36,792 nucleotides of DNA from a virus: the IMG/VR virus record IMGVR_UViG_3300044630_004250, positions 1 to 36,792 of that record; one strand, written 5' to 3'. This document shows positions 1 to 6,868 of this stretch, piece after piece. The stretch's first letter is position 1; each line of letters opens with the position of its first letter. The translations under genes were made by a program, and so were the position numbers. The notes under the pieces were generated by a model. The model saw nothing but the letters and a program-made list of their open reading frames with translations, did not search any database and was not told the origin of the DNA.

Positions 1-137
1 CTAAAGAAGAAGACACATTCTTAGAGACTGTAGGTGAGCGAGTATTAGATCTATCACTAGAAGATCGTGAAACTTTCTTTGAGGTGTATGCTCTTGCGGC
101 AAAGAAACTAGCTAAACAACATAAAACAGATGAGTAA
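1..137 (+). CDS. C-terminal end of an unknown protein (partial)
   Basis: An open frame enters from the left edge (first full codon at base 3) and ends with TAA at 135-137. It encodes about 44 acidic, helical residues ending in HKTDE. The stop overlaps the start of the next gene (ATGAGTAA), which suggests translational coupling. The start lies outside the window and no family is recognised. Confidence 0.6.
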   Translation, partial: KEEDTFLETVGERVLDLSLEDRETFFEVYALAAKKLAKQHKTDE

Positions 138-330
138 ACAATATAGGATCGTAGAACGCATAGATCATAGAACTGCTAGAACATACTATTCAATTCAAGT
201 AAAGTTTCTTTGGTTTTGGGTCACAGAGTATCATTATGGAATTTGGGCGACAGCGGAAGCCGCAGAAGATATGGTTATGAAACTGATGAAAAACCCAAAT
301 AGAGTAGTAAAAACATTTTCTTATGAGTGA
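130..330 (+). CDS. Small conserved hypothetical protein, family A copy 1
   Basis: A 66-aa soluble protein of unknown function. It shares a pattern with the product of 670-888: an N-terminal YRI(V/I)E, then YY.IQ.KFLW.W, then a C-terminal RVVKTF. The two are therefore diverged paralogs two genes apart. The ATG overlaps the previous stop by 8 nt and there is no Shine-Dalgarno sequence. The aromatic-rich middle suggests a compact beta fold, but this is inference. Confidence 0.7.
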   Translation: MSKQYRIVERIDHRTARTYYSIQVKFLWFWVTEYHYGIWATAEAAEDMVMKLMKNPNRVVKTFSYE

Positions 331-424
331 TATGTGGATAGCAATAATAGTTTTAGCATCTCTGGCAACATTTGCAGTATGTTATGTCATTTATAAAGTT
401 AGTGATGATGATCTTTGGTATTAA
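323..424 (+). CDS. Single-helix membrane microprotein, 33 aa
   Basis: The frame starts at an ATG that overlaps the previous gene's stop (ATGAGTGA). It encodes MSDMW followed by a hydrophobic stretch (residues about 4-24) and a short acidic tail, DDDLWY. The overlap and the clean single transmembrane helix support a real gene. It resembles the other microproteins in this window (for example 3533-3643 and 8423-8509). Function unknown. Confidence 0.5.
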   Translation: MSDMWIAIIVLASLATFAVCYVIYKVSDDDLWY

Positions 425-446
425 GGAACTATAATATAATAAGAGT
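422..446 (+). promoter_or_regulatory. Promoter of the AAGGAACT type
   Basis: The stop TAA of the microprotein gene leads into AAGGAACT, then two overlapping TATAAT boxes (430-435 and 435-440), then AAGAGT and ATG at 447. Near-identical arrangements lie on the minus strand at 15864-15887 and 15630-15645. The -10 box lies 6 nt from the ATG, so the transcript should be leaderless or nearly so. Confidence 0.5.
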
Positions 447-668
447 ATGATTACTGTATCAGCGGTAATGAATCGTAATTGGGAGCAAAGTTACGATATT
501 GATAAGCTTTACATTGTCAAAAATAACATTACAATTGAGTTGAATAAAGAAGAATGGGAACATCTTCAAGAGGTTCTCAATGGAAAACAAGAAAAAGCTT
601 CAACAAAATTAGAAGAAGGAAATTACTATCCAGAAACCATTGCAGTTTGGAGCAAAAAGAAACACTAA
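447..668 (+). CDS. Hypothetical protein, 73 aa
   Basis: A soluble, charged protein of unknown function with a beta-rich start (MITVSAVM) and a helical middle (LNKEEWEHLQEVL). Its start lies 6 nt after a TATAAT box. The next gene starts one base after its stop, so the two are probably co-translated. No family recognised. Confidence 0.65.
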   Translation: MITVSAVMNRNWEQSYDIDKLYIVKNNITIELNKEEWEHLQEVLNGKQEKASTKLEEGNYYPETIAVWSKKKH

Positions 669-669
669 T

Positions 670-888
670 ATGACCTCACACTACCGAATCATAGAAGAGA
701 AAAACCCTCTCACAGACGATAAATACTACATGATACAATCAAAGTTTTTGTGGGTTTGGCTTACAATCAGGAGATATGGTTTATATGCAAGTGCTGAAGA
801 CGCAGAAAAGTTTATTATCAAACTACATCCAAGAAGTAAACGTATTGTAAAAACATTTGAATTTACTGAGAAGATACTTTGGGATTAA
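670..888 (+). CDS. Small conserved hypothetical protein, family A copy 2
   Basis: A 72-aa protein. The ATG at 670 was chosen over the upstream in-frame ATG at 640, which would overlap the previous gene by 29 nt. From 670 the protein aligns end to end with the product of 130-330: YRIIEE, YY.IQSKFLW.W, Y..AEDAEKF, RIVKTF. Function unknown. The two copies probably arose by local duplication. Confidence 0.7.
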   Translation: MTSHYRIIEEKNPLTDDKYYMIQSKFLWVWLTIRRYGLYASAEDAEKFIIKLHPRSKRIVKTFEFTEKILWD

Positions 889-898
889 AGAATAATAA

Positions 899-904
899 TA
901 GAAT
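899..904 (+). promoter_or_regulatory. Probable -10 box for the 911 gene
   Basis: TAGAAT lies 6 nt before the ATG at 911, the same spacing as the well-formed promoters of this window. No convincing -35 box is visible. Confidence 0.3.
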
Positions 905-910
905 AAAATT

Positions 911-1306
911 ATGAGTGAAACACCAGAAACAGATGCAGCTCAAATCTTTTTAGGGTTTAACCCCGATGAAGGCGATTATTTTGTGCCAGTAAAAACTGCT
1001 CATAAGCTAGAACGCGAGCGCGACGAAACGAAAGAAAATTTGAAAATTACTCAAGACGCATGGATACAAGCCAAGGTAGAAAGAGTAGAAGCATTATGTG
1101 AACGCGATGAAGCAAGAGAGACTGCTGAAAGGTATCGTTTAGAGGCGAATGCTATGATGATGCAACGCGACAGGATGGCGGAGGAGCTTAAAGAAGCGCA
1201 AAACGCCATAGAAATGATGTTGCGGGATAGCTCGTGTCGCAGAATTCCCGCTTATACCGAAGAACAATTGGCCGCCGTGAAAGGAGAAAACAATGAGCGA
1301 TACTAA
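911..1306 (+). CDS. Coiled-coil hypothetical protein (SETPETDA type)
   Basis: A 131-aa protein opening with SETPETDAAQ, a short domain (GDYFVPVKTAHKLERERDE), then a long highly charged helix rich in E, R and A (residues about 35-105). This N-terminus plus LERERDE heptads is a recurring pattern in phage hypothetical proteins. Function unknown. The gene is locally more GC-rich than its neighbours (many GCG/CGC), which suggests a separate origin. Its end overlaps the next start by 14 nt. Confidence 0.7.
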   Translation: MSETPETDAAQIFLGFNPDEGDYFVPVKTAHKLERERDETKENLKITQDAWIQAKVERVEALCERDEARETAERYRLEANAMMMQRDRMAEELKEAQNAIEMMLRDSSCRRIPAYTEEQLAAVKGENNERY

Positions 1307-1490
1307 AAAAACTGAAAAGAGAATCAAATACCTCGAAAAGAAACTTGCTTCATATAAAGAACTCTTTGAAGAAAGCAAAGTAATAATTAATAAACAAAGA
1401 ATGGATGTTATTCGTGAACGAGCTTGGCGAATAAGTTTTCGGAAACTGATGCAGGAGGCCGTTGAAGATGATGATTTTCAACATCTTTAA
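1293..1490 (+). CDS. Short coiled-coil protein, 65 aa
   Basis: A lysine/glutamate-rich helical protein (KKTEKRIKYLEKKLASYKEL) that starts inside the end of the preceding coiled-coil gene, with a 14-nt overlap. The two coiled coils may interact, but this is inference from adjacency. No catalytic motif. Confidence 0.6.
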   Translation: MSDTKKTEKRIKYLEKKLASYKELFEESKVIINKQRMDVIRERAWRISFRKLMQEAVEDDDFQHL

Positions 1491-1511
1491 AAATATTAAT
1501 ATAACAAAATT

Positions 1512-1565
1512 ATGCCAAATTTTAGAATTGTAAAAGAATATCGTAATAGGAACTCTAATGACTAA
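1512..1565 (+). pseudogene. Possible remnant of a third family A copy
   Basis: This 17-codon frame encodes MPNFRIVKEYRNRNSND. It resembles only the first 15-18 residues of the family A proteins at 130-330 (MSKQYRIVERI) and 670-888 (MTSHYRIIEEK), then stops. An AT-rich start context precedes it. It could be a truncated copy left by a deletion, or a short leader peptide for the overlapping 1558 gene. Confidence 0.3.
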
Positions 1566-1734
1566 AGAAGAATTCCTTTTTCAGCTTTATGAAATTGCTG
1601 ATTATCCAGAAAATTGGCTTGACAAACCTAATGTTGTATTCAATAATCAGTACCCGCGAGACATGATGGAAACAGAAGAAGGTCTTGCTAAACTTAAAGA
1701 AATGATTGAATTCCTAAAAAAAGAAACATTTTAA
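1558..1734 (+). CDS. Hypothetical protein, 58 aa
   Basis: The frame encodes MTKEEFLFQLYEIADYPENW and continues to an amphipathic C-terminal helix (AKLKEMIEFLKKETF). The ATG overlaps the stop of the short frame at 1512-1565, which suggests coupling. The next gene starts 2 nt after its stop. It is acidic and soluble, with no recognised family. Confidence 0.6.
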   Translation: MTKEEFLFQLYEIADYPENWLDKPNVVFNNQYPRDMMETEEGLAKLKEMIEFLKKETF

Positions 1735-1736
1735 TT

Positions 1737-2192
1737 ATGAATAGACAATTCTACGCAGTAAGAGAAACAACCCGCAATATTGAAGAGGGTGATTTTACTT
1801 TGCGCCTTGCAATGGCAAAGAAAGTTTTGGATGATAACACCGCTATTCTTGTAGCACATGGTTATGAAGGTGGTGGTTGTTGGTCAGATTACTATGCCGT
1901 TTATAAACTGGACGAATATGGGGAGTCTGTAGAAGAAACAATAGAAAGTTTTGTTGGTTTTCCAGATGAAGATACTGAATATTTGCATTATTATGACCAA
2001 TTAAATGAATATATTAATAAATTCTGTGATTTTGATGAAGAATGCGCCCCTTTCTTGAAGAAAGAATGCAGAAAAGATGCCGAATTTGATGAAGAAACAG
2101 GAGAATTTGATCATGAATGGGATTGGGATGATCAAGTTCACTTGACTGCTAGTGATGACTGGCAGATACTTTATTCTTGGAAAAATGATTAA
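1737..2192 (+). CDS. Acidic hypothetical protein, 151 aa
   Basis: A strongly acidic protein. The middle (VAHGYEGGGCWSDYYAVYKL) is Gly/aromatic-rich and the C-terminal half is dominated by Asp/Glu/Trp (EFDHEWDWDD). There is no membrane segment or metal motif. It starts 2 nt after the previous stop, with no Shine-Dalgarno sequence. The low pI could suggest a DNA-mimic or inhibitor role, but nothing shows this directly. Confidence 0.65.
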   Translation: MNRQFYAVRETTRNIEEGDFTLRLAMAKKVLDDNTAILVAHGYEGGGCWSDYYAVYKLDEYGESVEETIESFVGFPDEDTEYLHYYDQLNEYINKFCDFDEECAPFLKKECRKDAEFDEETGEFDHEWDWDDQVHLTASDDWQILYSWKND

Positions 2193-2211
2193 TTTTTATT
2201 ATATTTAATAT

Positions 2212-2724
2212 ATGAATAAAAATTGGGTAGAGGTAACAAATCTTGGACAAAAAAATCCAGATAGAATTAAATTTGTCCCTAGAGATCTTCAAGAAATTAT
2301 TAATGAAAACGAAGATTTAAAAGAGCATTTTATAAAACAAGAAGAGGAAAAGGAAGAGTTTTATAAAAAAAATAAAATTATAAACCCATCAAAGATTGGA
2401 GCATATCTTTCGGCATTAAAATCAAGATGGGGAAGTTCAGTGCCTTTTGTAAGTGAAGAGGAAGCTAATCGAAGAGCAAGTATTTGTGAATCCTGTCCTC
2501 ATAATATATCAGTAGGCAATTGTCTCTCTTGTTCAAAAATAAGTAGCATGTTGATGCAAACACCAAAAAAAATAAACAAAGATATCAAGGGTTGTGAGAT
2601 TTGCGGTTGCTATTTACAACAAAAAGTTTGGTTATCTGAAAATGTTATTCAATCTGATGAAAGAGTTTTTGATTGGCCAAATCATTGTTGGGCAAAAAAT
2701 ATTTATGAAAATAAAAAGGCTTGA
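2212..2724 (+). CDS. Zinc-ribbon-like phage protein, 170 aa
   Basis: The N-terminal 75 residues are charged and helical. The C-terminal half carries clustered cysteines: C..C (residues about 93-96), a second C..C about 8 residues later, then CEICGC and a final HCW. This is enough for one or two structural zinc sites. Small proteins of this type, with a CxxCGC end, recur in phages without known function. Its TGA stop is embedded in the TTGACT -35 box of the next promoter. Confidence 0.7.
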   Translation: MNKNWVEVTNLGQKNPDRIKFVPRDLQEIINENEDLKEHFIKQEEEKEEFYKKNKIINPSKIGAYLSALKSRWGSSVPFVSEEEANRRASICESCPHNISVGNCLSCSKISSMLMQTPKKINKDIKGCEICGCYLQQKVWLSENVIQSDERVFDWPNHCWAKNIYENKKA

Positions 2725-2748
2725 CTTTCATGTGATCAATTGTATAAT
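2721..2748 (+). promoter_or_regulatory. Sigma-70-like promoter, leaderless start
   Basis: TTGACT (2721-2726), a 16-bp spacer and a consensus TATAAT (2743-2748). The ATG of the next gene follows after 8 nt, so the transcript should begin at or next to the start codon. Confidence 0.7.
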
Positions 2749-2756
2749 GTAAGTCT

Positions 2757-2924
2757 ATGAAAGAAAAAGACGAACTTTTAAAACTTATAGAAATTTGGAC
2801 TGGTCGAGAAAAAACTTCAGCAAAAGTTATTCTTGGATTTATTAGTTTTATTTGTGTTTTATTGATTGTTTCTGGTTTTTTTATAATTTGTGAGGTTGCA
2901 AAATTAATTTTTAATCTTTTTTAA
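2757..2924 (+). CDS. Single-span membrane protein, 55 aa
   Basis: The frame follows directly after a consensus promoter. A charged N-terminus (MKEKDELLKLIEIW) is followed by a hydrophobic segment at residues about 23-46, with Lys/Arg on the N-terminal side and a short tail. A bitopic inner-membrane protein is likely. The next gene starts 2 nt after its stop. Function unknown. Confidence 0.6.
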   Translation: MKEKDELLKLIEIWTGREKTSAKVILGFISFICVLLIVSGFFIICEVAKLIFNLF

Positions 2925-2925
2925 T

Positions 2926-3195
2926 ATGAAAACATTTCCCAATGGATTTGAATCGTGGCAAGAAACTCATTATGAAGTTGTAGCTGCAATTACTACTGAG
3001 CTTATTTCATACGATGAGTATAGCAATTTTAATCATCAACTTATTCGCACAACTCTTCAAGAAAAAGGTCATGGTGGTCTTTATGAGTTGGCAAATGATC
3101 TAACCGACGAATTTGAATTGAAGAATCAAGGTCGTGAGTGGGATGGTGAATTTTTTGATGAGATAGAAAGATTTTTGGATGAAAAGTTCAAATGA
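2926..3195 (+). CDS. Conserved phage hypothetical protein, 89 aa
   Basis: An acidic helical protein with the pattern W.ETHYEVV...I, then GGLYELA..LTDEFE, then a short C-terminal helix (FFDEIERFLDEKF). I recognise this arrangement from small proteins of unknown function in many phages. The next coiled-coil gene starts 17 nt before its stop. Confidence 0.7.
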   Translation: MKTFPNGFESWQETHYEVVAAITTELISYDEYSNFNHQLIRTTLQEKGHGGLYELANDLTDEFELKNQGREWDGEFFDEIERFLDEKFK

Positions 3196-3328
3196 AGATT
3201 TAATTAATGCTTTAAAAGAAGCTGCAGATAGAATTAAAGAACTTGAAAAAGAAAAACAAGAACTATACTGCAAGGTTCGTGAGCTTGAAATGTCTTTAGA
3301 TGATTTAAGAGCGGCAATTATTAGATGA
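3179..3328 (+). CDS. Coiled-coil microprotein, 49 aa
   Basis: The frame overlaps the end of the previous gene by 17 nt and encodes an uninterrupted Lys/Glu/Leu-rich helix (LKEAADRIKELEKEKQEL and onward) ending LRAAIIR. It probably forms a dimeric coiled coil. The following gene begins one base after its TGA. No function assigned. Confidence 0.5.
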   Translation: MKSSNEDLINALKEAADRIKELEKEKQELYCKVRELEMSLDDLRAAIIR

Positions 3329-3329
3329 T

Positions 3330-3536
3330 ATGAAAATGAAACCTAATAAATTTGTTTGTATTATTAGTTCACCATTTGAACATACTATAAAGACCGCTGA
3401 TAGTTTTGCAAGTTTTCCTAAATGGGTCAAAGACTACATTAAAAAACAACATAATAAAGGAGAATGGATTCTATTTAAAGCAAGTGATGATGGAAAAATT
3501 CATCGTTGTTATTCAAACGGAAGAAAAATGATATGA
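3330..3536 (+). CDS. Hypothetical basic protein, 68 aa
   Basis: A small basic protein (MKMKPNKFVCIISS...), with charged and aromatic residues spread throughout and no membrane span. The ATG lies immediately after the previous stop, and a second ATG two codons in is an alternative start. The stop overlaps the next start (ATATGA). Function unknown. Confidence 0.55.
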   Translation: MKMKPNKFVCIISSPFEHTIKTADSFASFPKWVKDYIKKQHNKGEWILFKASDDGKIHRCYSNGRKMI

Positions 3537-3643
3537 AAAATTTTGATCCAATACCAATCCTCATTCTTAGCACACTCTTTATGGGGGTATGTTTAACAAT
3601 GTTTGTCGTAACCATTGCTAAAGAAATTATTGATTTTTTTTAA
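3533..3643 (+). CDS. Single-helix membrane microprotein, 36 aa
   Basis: The ATG overlaps the previous gene's stop. The peptide is MKNFDP, then a hydrophobic stretch (residues about 7-28, rich in I, L, V, M), then KEIIDFF. Coupling by overlap and the clean helix support it. It has the same design as the other microproteins in the window. Confidence 0.5.
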   Translation: MKNFDPIPILILSTLFMGVCLTMFVVTIAKEIIDFF

Positions 3644-3659
3644 GATAAATCCTTTTCTC

Positions 3660-3687
3660 TTGACATTTATCTTTGGGGTGATATACT
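3660..3687 (+). promoter_or_regulatory. Sigma-70-like promoter
   Basis: Consensus TTGACA (3660-3665), a 16-bp spacer and TATACT (3682-3687). An ATG follows 8 nt later at 3696. The promoter lies in the gap after the 3533 gene and probably drives the 3750 gene. Confidence 0.7.
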
Positions 3688-3695
3688 TACACTAA

Positions 3696-3731
3696 ATGAA
3701 GCACACGCTTTCGACATTTTTAATAAATTAA
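3696..3731 (+). other. Possible leaderless leader-peptide ORF, 11 codons
   Basis: An ATG lies 8 nt after a consensus -10 box and opens an 11-codon frame (MKHTLSTFLIN) that ends 18 nt before the next gene. Its position suggests ribosomes load at the mRNA end and reinitiate at 3750. It could also simply be part of a 5' leader. Confidence 0.3.
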
Positions 3732-3749
3732 AATCCAACCAATAATATT

Positions 3750-4226
3750 ATGGGCCTCGACATGTACTTGTTCAGAACAAAGAAAACTAATCATTCGGTT
3801 AAAGAGTTGAATGCTCTTGATAGATATAACCTCAGTCCAGATGACGAGGATGTTAAAGAGTTTTTGCCGCTTTATGAGTCTAAATATGAGGATGGTCGTT
3901 ATTCTATTTTTAAAGAAGTCTCATATTGGCGCAAATTTAATGCTCTACATAGTTGGTTTGTGACTCATGTTCAGATTGGCGTTGATGATTGTGGTGCATA
4001 TGAAGTAACCAAAGATCATATTGAAGATCTTATCTTTACTTTAGAAGATGTTCTTGATCAAAAAGATCCTAGTGATTTTATGCCTTGTAGTGGTTTCTTT
4101 TTTGGAAATACTCTTGTTGATGAATACTATTGGGAGAAAGTAGAGAATACTCTTGATGAGATGAATCGCCTAATTGAAGACTTTGATTGGGAGAAAGAGA
4201 GATTGTTTTATATGTCTAGTTGGTGA
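3750..4226 (+). CDS. Conserved phage protein beginning MGLDMYL
   Basis: A 158-aa acidic protein. The opening MGLDMYLF is characteristic of a widespread phage family of unknown function whose members also have a YWRKFNALHSWF-like block, here at residues about 53-65. C-terminal WEKVENTLDEMNRLI helices follow. It is expressed from the promoter at 3660. It is the last gene before a long AT-rich gap. Confidence 0.75.
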   Translation: MGLDMYLFRTKKTNHSVKELNALDRYNLSPDDEDVKEFLPLYESKYEDGRYSIFKEVSYWRKFNALHSWFVTHVQIGVDDCGAYEVTKDHIEDLIFTLEDVLDQKDPSDFMPCSGFFFGNTLVDEYYWEKVENTLDEMNRLIEDFDWEKERLFYMSSW

Positions 4227-4509
4227 TTTTATCTGTTTATTCTTTATAATTTATAATAAATTATTAGTTATTATGATTTAAGTTATTTTATATTGTTTTT
4301 TATTATTTTAAATTAATTGGAGTTTATTGTTATTACCTAATAATGGATGGGTAGTAAGATACCAATTAAAACAGGGATAAATTATAAAGATAATCTAGTG
4401 GGAAATAATAGAAATCATTGATAAACAAAGGGATTAATAGTAATTAGAGTATATAATATATAGGGGATAATAATAAGGGAAATAAGGTAAAATAAGGGGA
4501 AATAAAGGA

Positions 4510-4536
4510 TTAGTGTGGTTCTCACGCCCACACTAA
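4510..4536. terminator. Stem-loop in the AT-rich gap
   Basis: A perfect 9-bp stem TTAGTGTGG/CCACACTAA with a 9-nt loop. It is followed by AATAAAAAATA rather than a U-run, so terminator function is uncertain. It is the only strong hairpin in this gap and could equally be an origin or processing structure. Confidence 0.4.
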
Positions 4537-4595
4537 ATAAAAAATACCCCATAGTACACTCAAATACACCCGAAGTCAACTGCAATTTGAACCCA

Positions 4596-4632
4596 TTTTT
4601 TAGCCGATTTTAGCAAATTTTAGCCAATTTCC
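4596..4632. repeat. Three tandem ATTTTAGC units
   Basis: Three consecutive copies of an 11-bp unit (TTTTAGCCGA, TTTTAGCAAA, TTTTAGCCAA with the same phase) lie in the AT-rich gap. They are iteron-like in size and spacing. Confidence 0.45.
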
Positions 4633-4808
4633 ACCAAATAATAAAAACTTTTTAAAATTTTATGTAAATAATATATAATTTTTATATCCTTATAGCATTT
4701 TGATAGGGGGTAAACATAAAACTTTTTATCAAAATTTTAAAAACTTTATGCCAAATAATATATAGCCGCATCAGTAGAAAAACATCGATTGAGGGTGTAA
4801 GATCATAT

Positions 4809-5120
4809 GTGTATAAGCCAAATAATATAACTATATGTGGTTTGCCATATGAAATTAAATATAAAAAAATGTCTGACTGGGGACTAACAGATGCAGATCG
4901 AAAGATTATCTACTTAAACTCAAATATAGAAGACGAAGAACTTTTAGTTGATACGTTGCTCCACGAAGTATTTCATGTGGTTTTATATGTAAGTGGTTTT
5001 TATTTCTCCGTATTAAAAGAAAACGATAAATACGAAGAGGGATTAGTCAGATTAGTAGAAAATTTATTTACCCCAGTTGTTAAGAAAATAGTCAAAGATT
5101 GTCTTGACTCGGCCAAATAA
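4809..5120 (+). CDS. Small HExxH metallopeptidase-like protein
   Basis: A 103-aa protein with HEVFH at residues 52-56 preceded by a hydrophobic helix (ELLVDTLL), the usual gluzincin zinc site. The third ligand could be a glutamate in YEEGLVRLVENL (residues about 76-86). Small phage proteins of this form are related to SprT/ImmA-like peptidases; the substrate is unknown. The likely start is GTG at 4809, since the ATG at 4807 is out of frame and stops at once. A TAAGAT box lies 5 nt upstream. Confidence 0.65.
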   Translation: MYKPNNITICGLPYEIKYKKMSDWGLTDADRKIIYLNSNIEDEELLVDTLLHEVFHVVLYVSGFYFSVLKENDKYEEGLVRLVENLFTPVVKKIVKDCLDSAK

Positions 5121-5132
5121 ACGTATTAGAAT
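5104..5132 (+). promoter_or_regulatory. Sigma-70-like promoter inside the end of the 4809 gene
   Basis: TTGACT (5104-5109), a 17-bp spacer and TAGAAT (5127-5132), then 6 nt to the ATG at 5139. The -35 lies in the last codons of the peptidase-like gene. A leaderless transcript is predicted. Confidence 0.65.
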
Positions 5133-5138
5133 TGTCTA

Positions 5139-5354
5139 ATGAAAAGCATTGACAAAAAGGGAATAACAGATATTCTTTCTTATTTTTTCGGTTATGTCAT
5201 CTATACTAGTGTCATCACATTTATTAATCTTTTAATATGGAATCATATTAGCTTGAAATTTAATTTGCCCCAATTAAACTTTATTGAAATGCTATGCATT
5301 TGGGTATTGATTTCTAATTTATTCTCTAGTAAGATAGGTAATGCAAGAAAGTGA
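5139..5354 (+). CDS. Two-span membrane protein, 71 aa
   Basis: A basic N-terminus (MKSIDKKG) is followed by hydrophobic segments at residues about 13-35 and 47-65 and a short basic tail. A small inner-membrane protein with both ends cytoplasmic is likely. A hairpin of helices this short could act as a holin or membrane effector, but there is no lysis gene nearby. Its end overlaps the next microgene by 14 nt. Confidence 0.65.
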   Translation: MKSIDKKGITDILSYFFGYVIYTSVITFINLLIWNHISLKFNLPQLNFIEMLCIWVLISNLFSSKIGNARK

Positions 5355-5421
5355 CTGGTTGACTTTGGCTTGCATATCGATTGCTGTAATTGATTTTTTT
5401 GTTTCTAGGCGCAAAAAATAA
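5341..5421 (+). CDS. Membrane microprotein, 26 aa
   Basis: The frame overlaps the previous stop by 14 nt and encodes MQESDW, a hydrophobic stretch (residues about 6-20) and a basic end, SRRKK. The charge arrangement fits one membrane helix with a cytoplasmic C-terminus. It is short, so it is supported only by the overlap and composition. Confidence 0.4.
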   Translation: MQESDWLTLACISIAVIDFFVSRRKK

Positions 5422-5590
5422 ACAAATAAGTTGCAAATAATGTGTGGTCGAACGGCAACAATTAATCACTGTCGGCGTTTGGCAACATTTAGCGAATTTT
5501 AAATCATTTTAAATCTCTTTCGAATATTTTCGTTTAATCTCATGGTTTTATTTCTTTTTTTAACCCCGATTTTTTTTTGATAAAAAAGTC

Positions 5591-5618
5591 TTGACCTGAG
5601 TCCTGATTATTATATACT
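5591..5618 (+). promoter_or_regulatory. Sigma-70-like promoter, leaderless start
   Basis: TTGACC (5591-5596), a 16-bp spacer and TATACT (5613-5618), then 6 nt to ATG at 5625. It probably drives both the AT-hook protein and the RuvB-like gene. Confidence 0.75.
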
Positions 5619-5624
5619 GCCCAC

Positions 5625-5867
5625 ATGCAAGACAAAACTAAACAGAGAGGTCGTCCCAAGGGTAGCAACTCATTCGTTAAGCTGAAGCTTAGTGATTTGA
5701 TTTCTATCGTTGGAGTCGATGGTGTCGTGCCTGTATCTAAAGTATGGTTGCGCGAAAAAAATATTGACATCGTGGAGAATGTCTCTAAAATCAGACTCGC
5801 CGCCGCAGAAGAACCTGTAGCACCAGAAGAGAAGATTGAATTCGCAATCACCTCGTTTGAAGACTAA
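5625..5867 (+). CDS. AT-hook-like small DNA-binding protein
   Basis: An 80-aa protein with an N-terminal RGRPKGS motif (residues 8-14), the core of an AT-hook that inserts into the minor groove of AT-rich DNA. A short predicted alpha/beta segment and an acidic Ala/Pro-rich tail (AAAEEPVAPEEK) follow. It sits 21 bp before the AAA+ ATPase and shares its promoter, so it may guide or regulate that ATPase on DNA. The role is inferred. Confidence 0.6.
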   Translation: MQDKTKQRGRPKGSNSFVKLKLSDLISIVGVDGVVPVSKVWLREKNIDIVENVSKIRLAAAEEPVAPEEKIEFAITSFED

Positions 5868-5888
5868 TCCCTAACTACACTAAACAAA

Positions 5889-6788
5889 ATGTTTGACTCC
5901 CTCATTGGTCAAGACCACATTAAAAAACAACTTCAGTTCTATGCCGAGTCCCACAAGGCAACTGGAGTCAGTCCATTCCTTATGTTCAATGGAGCAAAAG
6001 GTTTGGGTAAGACAGAATTCGCAAAGCAGTATGCCAAGCAACTGAAAAAACCATTGCTTGAGATTAACTGCTCTACGATTAAGAACAATGCCCAATTCTT
6101 TGAGCAGATCTTCATGCCTGTTATCATGGATAACGAATTGACGATTTTGTTTGATGAGGCTCACGCATTGCCCAAGGATCTTGTTATGGCATTCCTTACG
6201 GTATTCAATGTGGAGAGCGCAAAATCCAAACGCTTTGAATGGCGCGAGAATACATTTGAATTCAACTTTGAAAAGCAAACTTATATCTTTGCGACTACCG
6301 AGTTGGATAAATTGTTTCCTCCGTTTAAGGATCGTCTTACCATCATTGACTTCAAACCATATAAAGCAAATGAGTTGGGTAGTATCCTCAAGGGTCGTTT
6401 GGATTGGGTGAACTTCCAAGACAACATCGTAGATGACATTTCCAGGACTCTCCGTGGTAATGCTCGCAGTGCAGTTAAACGCGCAAAAGAAATTGAGATG
6501 TACTGCGAGAGCAGGAACACCAAGAACTTCGGTGCAAAACAGTGGAAAGAATTGTGCGATCTAGTTGGTATCAAGGCTTATGGTCTTACCAATACCGAGA
6601 TTGAGATCCTGCACACTCTCAAGAGTCGCGGCGACTGCACATTGGGAATGTTGAGTGCGGCAACTGGTTTGTCAAGGACTGCTATTCAACGAGACGCAGA
6701 AACTTATTTGCTTCGTAAAGCCTTGATCAAAATCGAGGGTACAAGAAAGATCACGCCAGAGGGGACAAAAATACTGGCGAGTGTATGA
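5889..6788 (+). CDS. RuvB-like AAA+ ATPase
   Basis: A 299-aa protein. It has FDSLIGQDHIK at the start, as in RuvB. Walker A is GAKGLGKT (residues 35-42), Walker B/DEAH is LFDEAHAL (87-94), sensor 1 is IFATT (133-137), and an arginine finger lies in FKDRL (R149). A sensor 2 LRGNARSA region and a C-terminal winged helix (residues about 230-299) complete it. RuvB drives Holliday-junction branch migration. This protein is shorter than bacterial RuvB and no RuvA is seen, so a replication or recombination motor is as far as the call should go. Confidence 0.85.
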   Translation: MFDSLIGQDHIKKQLQFYAESHKATGVSPFLMFNGAKGLGKTEFAKQYAKQLKKPLLEINCSTIKNNAQFFEQIFMPVIMDNELTILFDEAHALPKDLVMAFLTVFNVESAKSKRFEWRENTFEFNFEKQTYIFATTELDKLFPPFKDRLTIIDFKPYKANELGSILKGRLDWVNFQDNIVDDISRTLRGNARSAVKRAKEIEMYCESRNTKNFGAKQWKELCDLVGIKAYGLTNTEIEILHTLKSRGDCTLGMLSAATGLSRTAIQRDAETYLLRKALIKIEGTRKITPEGTKILASV

Positions 6789-6795
6789 GGGGGAA

Positions 6796-6821
6796 GGGGA
6801 GGGGAATTTTTTCCCCTCCCC
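6796..6821 (+). terminator. Intrinsic-type terminator after the RuvB-like gene
   Basis: A perfect 11-bp stem GGGGAGGGGAA/TTCCCCTCCCC closes a TTTT loop 8 nt after the stop codon. The sequence after it is only moderately T-rich. It separates this operon from the promoter at 6833. Confidence 0.65.
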
Positions 6822-6832
6822 AACTTTTCCTG

Positions 6833-6860
6833 TTGACAATCTCCACAAAACTGCTAACTT
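6833..6860 (+). promoter_or_regulatory. Sigma-70-like promoter (TTGACA/TAACTT)
   Basis: TTGACA (6833-6838), a 16-bp spacer and TAACTT (6855-6860), then TCTCGCAC and ATG at 6869. The -10 and downstream bases match the minus-strand promoters of the 9-20 kb region (TAACTTTCTCAC). Confidence 0.7.
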
Positions 6861-6868
6861 TCTCGCAC

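Larger units (their letters stand above)
4227..4806. other. AT-rich gene-free gap, possible origin or control region
   Basis: About 580 bp without a convincing gene. Its parts are: a very AT-rich stretch; a purine-rich stretch with repeated ATAAGGGRAA-like units (about 4465-4508); the hairpin at 4510-4536; three consecutive ATTTTAGC units (about 4597-4630); and long A/T runs before the 4809 gene. Iterated short repeats in an AT-rich gap are what a replication origin looks like, but nothing proves it. Confidence 0.4.

Noticed and set aside
5880-6419. Minus-strand 179-aa frame under the RuvB-like gene
   Set aside because: It is the antisense of a gene with all AAA+ motifs and has no start signal or domain.
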